This document shows positions 33,901 to 45,789 of a DNA stretch of 64,000 nucleotides, piece by piece. Each line of letters opens with the position of its first letter. The first letter of the stretch is position 1. Origin of the DNA: Larus michahellis (taxonomy: Eukaryota; Chordata; Aves; Charadriiformes; Laridae). The notes beneath the pieces were generated by a model that was not told the origin of the DNA, did not search any database, and saw only the letters and a list, made by a program, of their open reading frames with translations. Location of the stretch: positions 3,365,001 through 3,429,000 of the forward strand of contig NC_133903.1 of NCBI RefSeq assembly GCF_964199755.1. Reading direction: 5' to 3'. Position numbers and translations under genes: made by a program.

Positions 33901-36900
33901 ACCTCTTTGGGAAGTGGGAAAATGGCCTGAGAAGGTCCGGATGCTGCAGGGCAGGCGGCGTAGGGGGATGGAGCAGCTGACGCTCGGGTGAAGGATGCTT
34001 CATCAACTGCTCGTGACCCAGAGACTTAGGTCTGCTGCCATCCCAGCTTGGGAACCTGGCCCTGGAGTGCATGATGTGGAAACATGTGCCTTTTAGCTTA
34101 GGAGGTCTTCAGCCTGGTCTTCTGGTGCCAGCCTTTTGCAAAGGACTGTTGGGAAGCGTGGAGGAAATACCAACAACCTTTGGAGCAGTAATCATGGCCA
34201 GGCTGGTGAACGCAAATAAAAAGCCCCTTGGCTGGACCCTTGGGGAGGAGGAGAAACCCTTTTCCCACCAAGTGTTTGCAGGGTCGTGGTTGATCAAGGC
34301 TGGGATGGGGGAAAGGTCTCTCTCATGCAGGTGTTGAGGGGAGAGCAGGTAATTGGTGTCTGCATGTTTCTAATTAGGGGAAGTAGCAACCATGAAAACC
34401 ATAAGGCAGAGCACCCTGCTGATGGCCCTCAAGCCAGAGCTGAGCACACTCTCTAATCCCTGTCCAAGATGCTGGGAAACCACTGACTTGCACACATTTT
34501 GGAGCCTGTCTGGGCATCGGGAACTGCAGGAAGGTGACAGCTTGGTGGGATGCCGATGGAGCAGGAGAGACCACGCTGGTGAAGAGGCCGGCACAGCTAG
34601 AAGGATGCGTAACAGCTTTTTGGGGATGGAGCTGCTGCAATCCTCCCGTCAGTCTGGGTAGGTGCATCCTATGGGGTCGCCAATGCACTTCCGAAGTGGG
34701 TTTGTTGGCACCTATGAAACATAGCAGCTGACTTATTTGCACTGACAAATCCTCTCCTCTTTGCCCCCTAGCCCTCCTGAAGGCTTTTTCCTTCCCCTGG
34801 GGCTGTGGGGCCGGAGGGAGCGGGCTGGGGATGGGGAGGGGACGGGAGCCGCCGGCCCCGCAGTGTGCCGGGCTCGGGGCCAGCATTCCTGCCGCTGCTC
34901 AGCAAACAGCCCACGTTTGCTCAGGCTGCTCGCAGCGGCGAGGCACAAGCGTGCCAAGGCTTAAGGTTGCACAGCCGAGGTCTAAATTCGGCTCCTGGCA
35001 CGGGCTGAGTGTGCGGTGGGATCTCAGCATCCCCGGAGGAGCAGGGGGCACAGATCTGCACCGAGCTACAACGGTTGGTCCCTGTCACCCCATCCTGGCC
35101 GGTGGGGCACCCCAAAAGAGGTTTCACCCACCTGGTTCTGTCCATCTGTGGTCCCGGGGGCAGGCTGCTCTCCCCATGCAGATGCCCTGAGGTGCCCAAG
35201 GGAGAAGCTGATTCCCCAAACACTGTCTGGGCCTTCGGGGGGGGGTACTTGCCAGCTTTCGTCCTGCTGATCTCCCCAATTAGTCTCCCATCTCCTTTTT
35301 CATCTCTTCAAAGCACTAAGCGTCATTAATCTGTTAGGGGGATTAATGCCAGGCTGAGCTGGAGAGGATGGTGTCCCCCCAACCCTCTCGCACATGCAGC
35401 CGTGCACTCTAATAGTTTTTTGCTACGCCGTCACAGCTGTTAAGGCTACAAAAGCCCTGAGTAATGTGATCTCCTGGGGCCCTTGTCCACCGTGGCCCAG
35501 GCACCCCTGGCCCTTTTGAAGGCAGGAATGTGGCCGAGCATGACCACGTTTGTCCCAGCGACGGCCCTGCGCTCTCCTCCTTGACCGTCCCAGGGGGAGT
35601 TAACAACGCGTGAAGAATCGGATCAGCCCATGGGACTGCCAGCCCCCAGAGCCCCCCTTCCACCCTCCTAGCTCCCCCCACCACAGAGGGTCTCAAGGTC
35701 AGGGATGGGTGGCCTGAGCACCTGGAAGGGTGTGCTGGACACACTGGCGGGCACAAAAGGGTTTAAGTCCAATTTAGGGCAATAAGCTTGGCATAAGTGT
35801 AATTATTCCAGACCTTTGTCCACGATTGCGCTCTCTCTCAGGAGACAGCAGGTTGGACGCGCGCTGGAGGAGAGGTCCCACAGGGCAGCTGCTGTGGGCC
35901 ATGCAAAAGGGACCAGGGTGCGTGGGGATGCAAGAAAGCACCCCCGTGCGTCACCCTCCAGGACCCAGGGTCTTCCCCAGGCCCTTAAGGGAGGTGGGTG
36001 ACGGCCAGGCGTGATGGAGAAGGGTGCTGGTTGCTCTGGGGGGCTGTGGGAGCCCCCCCGCCAGATCTTGATGCCCTTTTGCCTTACCCCAGGGGACTCC
36101 AAGCCCACGGTCCCCTCCCTGGCGCCCGGGGAGCTGGTCCCCGTGTGGAGGGAGCCCAGCTGTTGTTTTGCGCACTGCCTGCTGGAGACACTCGGGTCTA
36201 GATTTCAAAGCAGCTGCCGGCTCTTTCCTTGGATCGGAGGTGGCTCAGTGGGATCGGGGCAGCTTTGTAATCTGAAACAATGGGGTTAGGGGGGGACTGT
36301 GCCGCCGGCGGCCCCGGCCATACAAGGAAAGAGAATCCCACTCTGTGCACAGCCCTGCGTACCCCATCCTCCCCCTGCCCCAGCCCGGGACAAGCAGCCC
36401 CCAGCGCCCGCTGGCACCCAGGGGTGTCCCCAAAGCACCTGATGGCAGAGGCCAGGTGACACTGTCATGGGGACCCGGCACAAGCTGGGTCCTGTCCCTC
36501 CTCGTGCTGCCACGGGTCGGGTTTGGGTTTCTCTCCCTCTTGTTTTCTACTCGGGGTTGAAACACTACGCCGGGGCGGGAGATGCTTGGGGGCATTTGCG
36601 ACAGCAGATGGTGGGGAAAAGGAGAAAAGGAGGGAGAACGCTGCCTGTGGGCACGGGAACACAACACCTCGGGAGGGAGTGTGGAGTGAACAGCCAAAGG
36701 TGACCAGCCTGCAGTGCTTTTAATGTTAAAAATGCACGGTGCTGCCTTGCCTTCCCTGCACACACACCTGCAGGCAAGGAACAATCCCGCTCCGGATGCC
36801 TTTTTCCTCTCTTTCATTCTTTTTTTTTCCTCCCTTTTTCTCTCTTCCCCCTCTAAAACAAAGATGTTTCCCCAGATGCACTGGTCCCCTTCCAACAGGT

Positions 36901-39900
36901 CCCTTTGTCTTGTCTCTTTGAATTATTTTTCCTTTGTACATATTCACTGTCCTCCCAGGCTCAGCACTGGATGTCTCATTATAAGGGAGATACTAGTCAG
37001 CGGTGCCAAAACTGCTTGCAGTGCCGACGCGGAGGGATCCTTACTGGAGCAAAGATGCTAAAAGCTAAATCTCAGCCAAGGGAAGACTGTAGCATGAAGT
37101 CAGAGAGGAGAGATACCCAAAGGGGATTTGGAAATTTGAGGGTGATTTTCAGATTATAAAGAGTAAAAAGGATGAAGAGAAATCTCAGGAGGAGAGCCAG
37201 AAGACTTCCCGCCCCCAGCGTATCGTTTCCCATGCTGAACGTGGCACCGTCCCCCGGCTCTACGGGGCTGCGTGAGCCTCCCGTGGGTGCCGTACCCCGG
37301 GAGGAGTGTGAGGGTTGTCCTGGCATGGGCCGCACGCAGCTTGGGGGGCTGACAGCTCCTGCTGTCCCTTGCTCTAGGGCAGGGCCCCAAAGCAGCCATC
37401 TCGGTGAGATGTCCTGGGCTGCCCGTGTCTCCCGGGCAGGCAGGTCCTGCAGAGCTGCCCGGCTGCTTGGACGAAGCCGCCGTGTGGTGGCTCAGGGCTG
37501 GCTCTGTACCGGACCATGGCTTCCTTCTGTCCCAATAACACCATTTGCTTTTGCAGACATGCTGCTGGCTTTGACCCATCTCCGGCCACGCTCTGGCCAC
37601 TCCACACCGCTGGACCTTCAGGCTCCTGTAGTTTCCTGACCCTTTACCCCAGACCTGAGAGTGCACTTGGGTGCTCAGACCCAGCCCCGTTTCTCCCAGC
37701 TGGCTCGCGCTGGTCTAGGAAGAGCAATGAGCTCTCCCTGCAGGCCTGCCCTCACTTAACTTTGCAAGAGGAAATTTTCTCCCGAGCTCCAGGGATTGCA
37801 GGACATTTTTGATGCAAGGGAGATATGGAAAGCAAACCTGACCTTTTCAGCCGGAGAAAGGCTGTTTCCCCCACAAGTCTGTGTCGCCAAAAAAAAATGT
37901 TGGGTTTTATTTTCCTCCCAACGCAGCACTGAAAACAAACATCCAAACCTCAAGCTTTGCTACAAAGCACAATTGTCTCTCCAGACCAGCTCTTATGCAT
38001 TTCTATCCGGCCCTGCCTCCCCGCTCTGCTCTCCGCAGGCTCAGGGAGTGCGGTGGGATCAGCCTGGGAAGTGATTCTGTTCCCACCAAACACCTTGGCT
38101 AGCAGTGAAGTCCTTTTATTGCCGGGATGTCATTCACACTGTGCTTGTTTAACGCACATACCAGCTGCCTCTTTTCATGCTACTGCTCTGAGAACGGAGA
38201 TTCACGAGGACTGAGCTCATCCTGAGTTCACAGGAAGATGGCTCAGATGGGGACGTGGGATGTAAATCCCCTTGAACACGGCATGTATTTGCATCCGCAT
38301 CTGAATTTACATCCTCTCCCTCATCACAAGACTCCCCTGTCATGGCACGTTGGGGGAAAGCAGTTCATCCCTCACAGGTTGAGTTTGGGAATTTTTCTTC
38401 GTTGTTGGTAGTGGTTTACTTTTCATTGACTGTTGGGTCCTACAATGCCCAAACAAGGACTTTTTTCCATCAAAGAAAGGGACTGCTGCTCAACCAGCAC
38501 GTGCCCCCCAAACCTGCAGCATCTGGGGCGTCACCATCTCCTCGGGCAGCCACAACGTGGCACATGCATGGAGCAAGCTCTTCCTCGGTCACTGTGGCTG
38601 TTTTCCCACTTTAGGACATAACAGAAGATCCTTTCAACAACATTTCCTTTGAAAAATAATCCATCTAACTCTGTTTTTGGAAAGTGCTCCATGCTCTGCA
38701 CAGGAAGAAGTTAATTACTGTCCGGGGGGTGAGGGCGTGTGTTCTCAAATGTTTTAAATGTTTAATTTTCTTGAAAGAAAAACCATCTCTGATCTCTGTT
38801 GGATCCTCTCCCTGTTTATACAGAGGGTTTCTATTAGCAGGGCCAACAGTACATCCCTGACCGCCACGTCCGTGTCCTTTTCTTCTTCCCTCAAAACAGG
38901 AACCCCTCCCAAGGGGTGTGTGTCCCGCCTCTCCGTGTGCCTCTCTCCGGGGAGCAGGGGTGGCCCAAGCCCTCCTGATAGTGTCTGTCTCCAAGGGCTG
39001 CTCCGTCCAGACCCCTCACGGGGGCAAAATTCACTCTGACTGCTGCGACTTTTCCTTTTCTGCCCATTTTCCAGGAAGATGCGGAAGGAGGGACGGGTTA
39101 CCCCCTTCACAGCCCCCTTCCGGCAAGGGGCTGTGAGCAAAACGTCACTGAGACCTTTGCTGGTGGGTTCAAGCCAACTCCTGCTCACATCAGCTGGGGA
39201 TGGGCCATGACCAGGAGGCATCCACAGCTACTTCAGATGGGGTTTCCAGGCAGAGGGTGTCCCACTGACATCCCTGTCTGCCTGTCATGGACAAGAGCTC
39301 TGGCTGTGAGGGCATCATTAGCTTTGCTTAGTCATAGCGTCCTCTAACGGGAATTGGGGTCTCATCTCCACCCTGTTTGCACCATGCAAGGGGATGGGCT
39401 CCCAGATCTACCCAGGGGGTCCCAGGTGCTGGCCCCAAGCTTGTCAGGGGCCTTTATTAGGTGCTGAGCGTCCTTACTGTGGAGGTCTTGGGGAGATGAT
39501 CTCTTTGGTGGGACAGCCCTGAATGCCCGGCCGTGCATCGCCTGCCAGGACACCCCGTGGGCTGCCGTGGAGGATTGATTTCCTCTTGTTATTGCTACTT
39601 ATCTCGGCCCCACTGGTGCCGCTATCAGGGCATTGTTTGGGTTGCTAATTTAATGCTGATGAGAGGATAATGAGGATGGCCATCAGTGCTGCAATACCCA
39701 TTTGATTTTTAATTTATTACGGTAAGGAAGAGGTGACTAAGAGGAAGGGCTGGGGAGCAGCGGCCAGGGCGAGCTGAGCGTGCCGGCTCCATGCTGTGGC
39801 ATTTCCAGATTGTGCTGGAGACTGAGGTGGACAAACGCTGCAGGGCCTCCTGATTTCAGAAGTTGCTCCACAAGGAGCTCAGGGCCGGGGCTGTCATCAT

Positions 39901-41100
39901 CCAAGGACACCACTGCATCGGGGTGGATGATGGTATCCCGATCCCATCCACTTCCAGGACCTTTAGGACAGCATGGGATAATGTTAAATGAGTGAGATCC
40001 TGGGGGAGAGTGGACAGACAGGGTTTGCACTTCATCCATGTGCGTGGAGATGGAGGGGATTAGCCGTGGGGCTGCTGAGGGGTGGAGAGGGGCCTTTCGC
40101 CACTTGGTTGTGGGGCTGGAGTAGGGGAGAACGTTGGACAGGTTGGGGTGACAAGGGGGACTTGGAAGGCGCTGTAGGCTGGGCCTCATGGCTGTGTCTC
40201 CTGGGGTGCCTAAAAACCTTCCCCAGCCTTAACTTCCAACTAGCAATTTCCTCCAGAGCCCTCTCCCAGGACAACTGGTATCTCACACTCACGTCTTGCA
40301 TGCTTGAAAGTATCCTCCTTCCCCCCTGTGACCACAGCCCACAGACCCCATCCTCCAGGAGGCTGGGTGTTGTTCTGTGTAGCCCTGCGAGCTGAGGAGC
40401 AGGCTCAAAACCGACCTCCAAGCGGTCCATTTCTCCCACACCAGCCATATTTTGGACCCAAAATCTCCACCCTGTGCTCAGGATGAGCCGAGCTCCGTTT
40501 GCAGCAAGCAAACCAAGCTGGGGCACTCAGACCTCATCTGCGCCCCGTCGAGCCTGCGTGGAGGTACCCAGTGAGGAAGGCAGTGATGGCTGGGGGAGAA
40601 ATGGGAGATGGAGAGGACGGGAGGGAGAAGAGACAGGGAGGAGGGAGACGTGGGGGAGCCGGGGAGGCTGCGGGGGCTGCAGGCTCGTCCGGATGAGCCC
40701 ATGTGCTGCTCTTTGCACCAAAAACTGCTGCGGCTGGAGGAGGGGGGCTGCCTGGGGAGCACTCAAACGCGCCTCCGCCGGGTCAGGGCTCCTCACAGCT
40801 TTATTTTGGCCGTGGGGGCGGCAGCGATGCTTTGCAGCAGGCTGGCGGTGCTGGAGGAGCACCAGAATGACTTTATTTTGGAAATATGTCCCCGCAGAGC
40901 ACTCAGTGTCCCTTGGCCATCCCAGCCCAGAGCCGGCCAAGCCGCTGGGACCTGCTCTGCTCACGATTGCGCTCGCCCTGTCTCTTATCGCTCTGCTGGG
41001 AAAAGGGCTGGCGAGAACGCGAGCCAAACCCGCGCGCGCTGTCGCTCCCTTCGGCGCACTTGAGCCAAAGACTGGTTTCTTCCTTCCTTTCTTTTTCCTT
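31000..41100. other. Non-coding interval, central
   Basis: No gene is recognised. It contains a FOX/GATA/homeobox motif cluster at 32.96-33.03 kb, an exact POU octamer ATTTGCAT at 38287-38294 beside AT-rich sequence, an AT-rich block at 39.60-39.72 kb, and pyrimidine tracts at 36.81-36.86 kb. The frames at 31331-32086 plus and 39737-40189 minus are long but show no recognisable domain. Confidence 0.4.
32961..33028. promoter_or_regulatory. FOX palindrome with GATA and homeobox sites (possible enhancer)
   Basis: A perfect 12-bp palindrome TGTTTATAAACA (32967-32978) places two forkhead sites head to head. It is followed by AGATAAG (GATA type) near 32994 and a repeated TTAAATTAAATTAA homeobox-type stretch near 33012-33026. 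The motifs are seen directly; enhancer function is inferred. Confidence 0.35.
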
Positions 41101-41139
41101 TCTTTCTTCGTTCTTTCCCAGGCACACTTTTCGGGTCGA

Positions 41140-41620
41140 TAGCCTGGTGGAGAGGGTGATAACGCGGCGGGGCTTTGGCCAGGGGCGGGAAGGGGGGGAC
41201 GGCGTCATGGTGCTCGGCGGCACTGTCTCTGCCGTCGGGCCAGCCGGGTGCCAGGCAGGAAAGGGCGTCCCCAGCCCCGCGCAGAGCGGGACAGGGAGGA
41301 AAGGAAAGGGACGGGGACAGGAAGGGCAGAGTGGCGCCCGGGGGAGGTCACGCCAGGCGGGGAGAGCGCCCGGCTCCCCCCAGGCAGGTTGTGCCCTTCA
41401 GCCTCCCCGTGGGCTGGGGCTCAGGGCAGGGAGCCGGGGGGGGACACAACGCGCCGTTGAATCTGTCCCAGAATAAACAGCCTTCTGCCGCTGGAGAAAA
41501 CAGCCGGCCTGTTTTCCAGGCGGACGGGGAAACGGTGGAGCCTTTTTCCTCTGGCCCCGTTCCAGCGGGGAGGCTCAGCGGCGTTAACCCGCTCGGCCCG
41601 GGTGGGAGCGGGGAGCCCAT
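41140..41620. promoter_or_regulatory. Orphan CpG-rich island
   Basis: About 480 bp of GC-rich, CpG-rich DNA lies far from either recognised gene. It includes G-runs and CCGCCC/GGGCGG-like sites. It could mark an unannotated promoter, for example of a lncRNA, or a CpG-rich enhancer. No TATA box or convincing first-exon ORF is seen. Confidence 0.35.
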
Positions 41621-42176
41621 CCCGGGGCTGCTGCTGGCATCCCTGGGGATGGGGCTTCTCCCGTTTGGCTCGTGCTGTGCAGAGCAGCAAGGTGTGGCAT
41701 TGCCACCGTGTTTCCTGCTCTTACTGGGTCGACCAGGGGTCCCCTTGGACACTATGGATTAGGGACCTGCTGCCTCAAGTCCTGCTGCTTTCCCGGCAGT
41801 GGTGGTGACCTGCCGGGAGGATGGATGGAGCCGGAGCTGGATCAGGCTGGGTGTTCTCACCCAGCTTCCCACACGTCAGGGACAAGGTGACATCGCGAAT
41901 CACAGGGGAAGGATAGCAAAGAGCAACCCACTCCTTCCTGAAGGACTTGATCTTTAAGGAAGACACCCAAAGAACCACCAAGTCCACCTCTTAATAGTAT
42001 TATTGGTGCCAAAACCAGAGCCTTCCCCTCCCCACAGGACATGGCAGCCCCATGAAGTCCCCAAGTGTTTGCACTCTGGAGCAGAGCTGAGCTGAGCACA
42101 GGCACGTGAGCGAGTTGGCCACGGACCCCCGGGATCCAGCGCTAGGATGCCTCCCCACGGGAGGAGCAGCTTAGCA

Positions 42177-42207
42177 TAAATATTTAATGGCTCCAGTAAA
42201 TATTTAA
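42177..42207. repeat. Paired TAAATATTTAA motifs
   Basis: Two identical copies of TAAATATTTAA, each containing the perfect palindrome TAAATATTTA, start 20 bp apart (42177 and 42197), about two helical turns. They are MEF2- or homeobox-like AT sites on the same face of the helix. Confidence 0.6.
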
Positions 42208-42299
42208 CTTCTCCGACATGAGTGAGGATGGAAAAAACAGACCCTGCTGGGCAACCTCGCAAAGCCCCTGGGTGAGATGCTTCTAAGCGCTCTTCCCAA

Positions 42300-45200
42300 C
42301 TCTCAGCCCATCGTATGGGCTTTTAGGCAGGACCTGGCTTTCATTAGATGGCTGTGCAGAGCCTAACATAAGGGGGCTGTGATCTGAAATCAGCTCATTA
42401 TAAAAATAGCATGCCCTTTGCATGAGTCAAAAAAACACCCGCTCCCAATTAAACGGGACTGTCATCCATCTGAAGTTGAGACGAGCACTTCAGCTGGCTC
42501 GTGCTCGGCATTAAAATCATCTCTTTGGGCATTTCTAGCTGGAGAGAGTGTTCCTGGGAGGATAAGTGTTTTCGAGGATGGGCACAAACTGTGCAGCAGA
42601 GAAAATTCTGCTCTTCTTTACTCTCGAGGCTGCTTAATGCTGACGTTAGCGTCAACAGAGGGGTTTCTGCCCTCCCCAGCTATGGACCGCGCACGGCGGA
42701 TTGCAGTCAATGCAAAATATCTCCTCTCTGCTGAGGGATCAGGGACGCCCGGAGCAAGGGGAGACCTGCACACGCATGCTGCGAACGCATGCAAAGCAAC
42801 CCTCTAGTCTGGCACACTGAACCTCAAAATTTGGTTGTTAGCATCATTTCCTCTCTTTTGAGATGAAACGCCGCTTGCTGCGGGGATGTCCCACATGTGC
42901 AAGATGCTAGAAAGCCCTTGTCCCACGTGTCCCACTGCCTCAGCGCAGCGGTCTGGGATCTCAGGGAGCAGCGGGCAATCCCGGAGCTCCGTCCCAGCCT
43001 GTTTTATTCTGAAGAGCCAGTTTTGCACAGCAAGACCTAGAAACATTGCCATCTGGTTGGATGTTCCGGCGCTAATAATAGTGTGGCTAAATATTTGCAT
43101 GTGGGCCTCTTTTAGCACTGGGGCTCCCAGAGGAATCTGGGCCACATCTCTGGGGTTTTTAATAGAAAGCGAGCGAGGCCATGAAGTCAGAGGAAGAAAA
43201 GGTGTCAGAAAACACCGGGTCAATGGGACGGGACAACGGGGGGACTCCAGCATGATGAAGAGTCCTACAAAGGCTCTGCGTGACCAGCTCCAAGCCATGG
43301 TATGGGAGTGGTGTGGTGCCACGTGTGTCTGGGCTGGGGGGAAGCTCTGCCTCGTGCGAGGGAGGAAGCCTGACAGGTCAGCACGCTAAAACCACTCAGA
43401 CTCATCCTTCCCGAGACACATCGCCCGGTACTGGTTCTCTGAACTGTGGTTTCCTGATGCAGCTGTTTGATAAATATTTATCTCTGCTCTATTGCAAAGC
43501 AATTAGGACAGCCTCAGAAGTGGGTTTACTCAAGAGGCACCACAAAAAGAAGACAATTTGGATAATGAATGTATCTATTTATTTTCCACTCATAAGGACT
43601 CTCCTGAAAGCTCCTGCGGAAGCAGGCATTTCCCAAAGCTTCGTGTATATGTCCGGTGCTGCACAAAGATTGAAATTCACATCTCTCTTCTCACTCACCT
43701 CATGCTGGTTTTACCCCAGTGTCCACCCACTGAAGCTGCCAGCTTGCACCGGTGTAAGGGAGAGCTGGGCGGACTTTAATCAGGCCGCTGGCTGCAATTT
43801 GGAAGGCTTATCCTTCAGTATCCGGACGTGCTCCCATCTTCAGCCAGAGAAGGAAGGACCTTCTCCCTGTGCGGGCTGTTGGGTATCACTGTAGGTAAAC
43901 ACCCAGTAACAGCAATTAGGCCGCAAGGGCTTGGTTTTCACTGCAGAATGAAGACGTGGTATTGTCCCAGGGTAAAGGCTGGGGGTCTCATACGAGGTGC
44001 TTGGTCACGGGGAAGACAGTGGAGGGACTTAGTCTTCAATTCAAGCTGTGAGCTCATGAGAGAGATTGCTTTTAGCTTTTGACTTTAAGCTGGATTTTAG
44101 CTTCCTACTTTCATCTTTGCCCAGGACAGATAAGGCACCGGGGGCCATATTCCCAGGCTGCAAACCCATATGGTATGGGGCGGACGCAGGCAGGTTATAC
44201 TAACTGCTGGGGGGTTAGCTCAGGGGTCAAGCCCCAATTTCCTGCTCGTGCCTACGAGCAGCTTGATCTCATTCCAGCCCCAGGCCACCACCACTGGGTT
44301 GCACCGTGGCATTCCTTGTGTCCTGGTGTCAAATGCTGCTGTATCACACCCATTCCTGGGGATCAGCCTCAATGTCCTACCACTGGAGGAGGTGTGTGGA
44401 GGGACCAAATGGTCTGCACACCCTTCATGGAGGGACTGAAGGGTTTGCACACCCTTCATGGAGGACTCAAGGGTGCTGCTTGTGGAAAAAGGAGCTCTTT
44501 TTATGGACTTGTAGCACAAACCAAGTGAATCCTCCACGTGTCATGGCCAGAAGATTAACTGGGGCCCATTCCTGGGAGGGTGATAAAAGGGAAGAAGGGG
44601 TTTCTTTGTTGGATTTGGGAAGAGGCAGCCCTTGCACTCTCCTTTATGGGATTGCCTCCTCTTGCATTGCTTTCTTTCCCTCTCCCTTCAACTGGTTGCT
44701 CGATACAAGCCTCCCCGGCATTCAGGGCCATCCCACCCCCTCTGTACTGCCCATCACCATCTGCTCACCGCAACCCTGCACAGCCCAGCCCCGATCCCCC
44801 GTCCACCTCAGCTCCACAACCCTTTGTGCCATTTTATCCCCTCGGCCGTAACTCCGCCACTTGCCCCTTGCTCCCTCCTCCTCCTCGCCCGGAAAGGCAA
44901 GAGGTGGGGAAGGGAAAGGTTTCCCCAGCTCTGTGCAGAAATGTTCAAGTGTGTCAAAAGACAAAGCCTGTCCCCTTTGCAACCCACCAGCTGCTGCTGC
45001 CACAAAAGCGGGGAGAGGAGGGGGGCCGGGAGCGTGGGGGGCACTTTGTGACCCGAAAGGAAAAACCTTGAGAAAAGAACAGAATAAATATCCCCTCCTT
45101 CCGCCCCTTCTTAACAAGAGGGGACAGAATTAAACACTTTTGTTAAGTGAGGGGCTGTCCCCCACACCAGTTAACACGGCTCCTGCGCCCTGTCCTGGTG

Positions 45201-45400
45201 TCGGACTTTAACTCACTCTGTGTCGTGTCTTTCTCTCCACGGGCAGAAAATTCAATTAGTCTCGAGCAAATGCCTTCCTAAAGGACACAGAAAACGAAAA
45301 TAAAGAGGAGAAATCTGCTTTCATCCTGTACAGAAAGAGGCTTTCGGGGGGAAATACAGATTAGGGAGATAAAGAGGCAGGTTTAAGGCTTTCAAAAATG
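42300..45400. other. Non-coding interval left of the microsatellite
   Basis: No gene is recognised. It contains a tandem duplication of about 31 bp at 44416-44473 and runs of AT-rich sequence around 43.45-43.60 kb. Long frames on both strands (42804-43322 minus, 43280-43894 plus) look random. Confidence 0.4.
44416..44473. repeat. 31-bp tandem duplication
   Basis: Two adjacent copies begin GCACACCCTTCATGGAGG and continue to a shared AAGGGT end. The second copy has a one-base loss and small changes. It is a simple local duplication. Confidence 0.75.
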
Positions 45401-45410
45401 GGGTTTTCTT

Positions 45411-45618
45411 CTTTTCTTTTCTTTTCTTTTCTTTTCTTTTCTTTTCTTTTCTTTTCTTTTCTTTTCTTTTCTTTTCTTTTCTTTTCTTTTCTTTTCTTTT
45501 CTTTTCTTTTCTTTTCTTTTCTTTTCTTTTCTTTTCTTTTTTCTTTTCTCTCTTCTCTTCTCTTCTCTTCTCTTCTCTTCTCTTCTCTTCTCTTCTCTTC
45601 TCTTCTCTTCTCTTCTCT
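45411..45618 (+). repeat. Compound pyrimidine microsatellite (CTTTT)n-(TCTTC)n
   Basis: Twenty-six uninterrupted CTTTT units (45411-45540) pass through a short junction into about 13-14 TCTTC units (45551-45618). Essentially all bases are pyrimidine on this strand over more than 200 bp, and pyrimidine-rich sequence continues to 45684. Such mirror-like tracts can form triplex DNA and are usually length-polymorphic. The long lysine/glutamate or phenylalanine frames across it are artefacts. Confidence 0.97.
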
Positions 45619-45687
45619 TTCCTCTTTATTTTTTCTTCTCCCTCTTCTCTCTTTCATTCTCCCTCTATTGCTCTTTCTCTCCTGCAG

Positions 45688-45774
45688 CCATCTGATGACC
45701 AAAGCCTGTTCCCACACACACCACTGCTCAATTGATCCAAACCCCTACGTGAGTGGAGCCATGTTTGACTTGCC
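45688..45774 (+). other. Exon-like segment after the pyrimidine tract
   Basis: The pyrimidine tract ends in TCTCTCCTGCAG (AG at 45686-45687), a textbook acceptor. After 87 bp comes the strong donor CC|GTGAGTAAG (GT at 45775-45776). One frame is open across it and contains CSIDPNPYVSGAMF. I recognise no family; it may be a lncRNA exon or a chance pairing of signals. Confidence 0.25.
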
Positions 45775-45789
45775 GTGAGTAAGACTCCA

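Noticed and set aside
39737-40189. 150-codon minus-strand frame with a plausible composition
   Set aside because: It has no known domain and no convincing splice sites; left as probable chance.
45361-45778. Lysine/glutamate-rich and phenylalanine/serine-rich frames
   Set aside because: They are direct translations of the pentanucleotide microsatellite.
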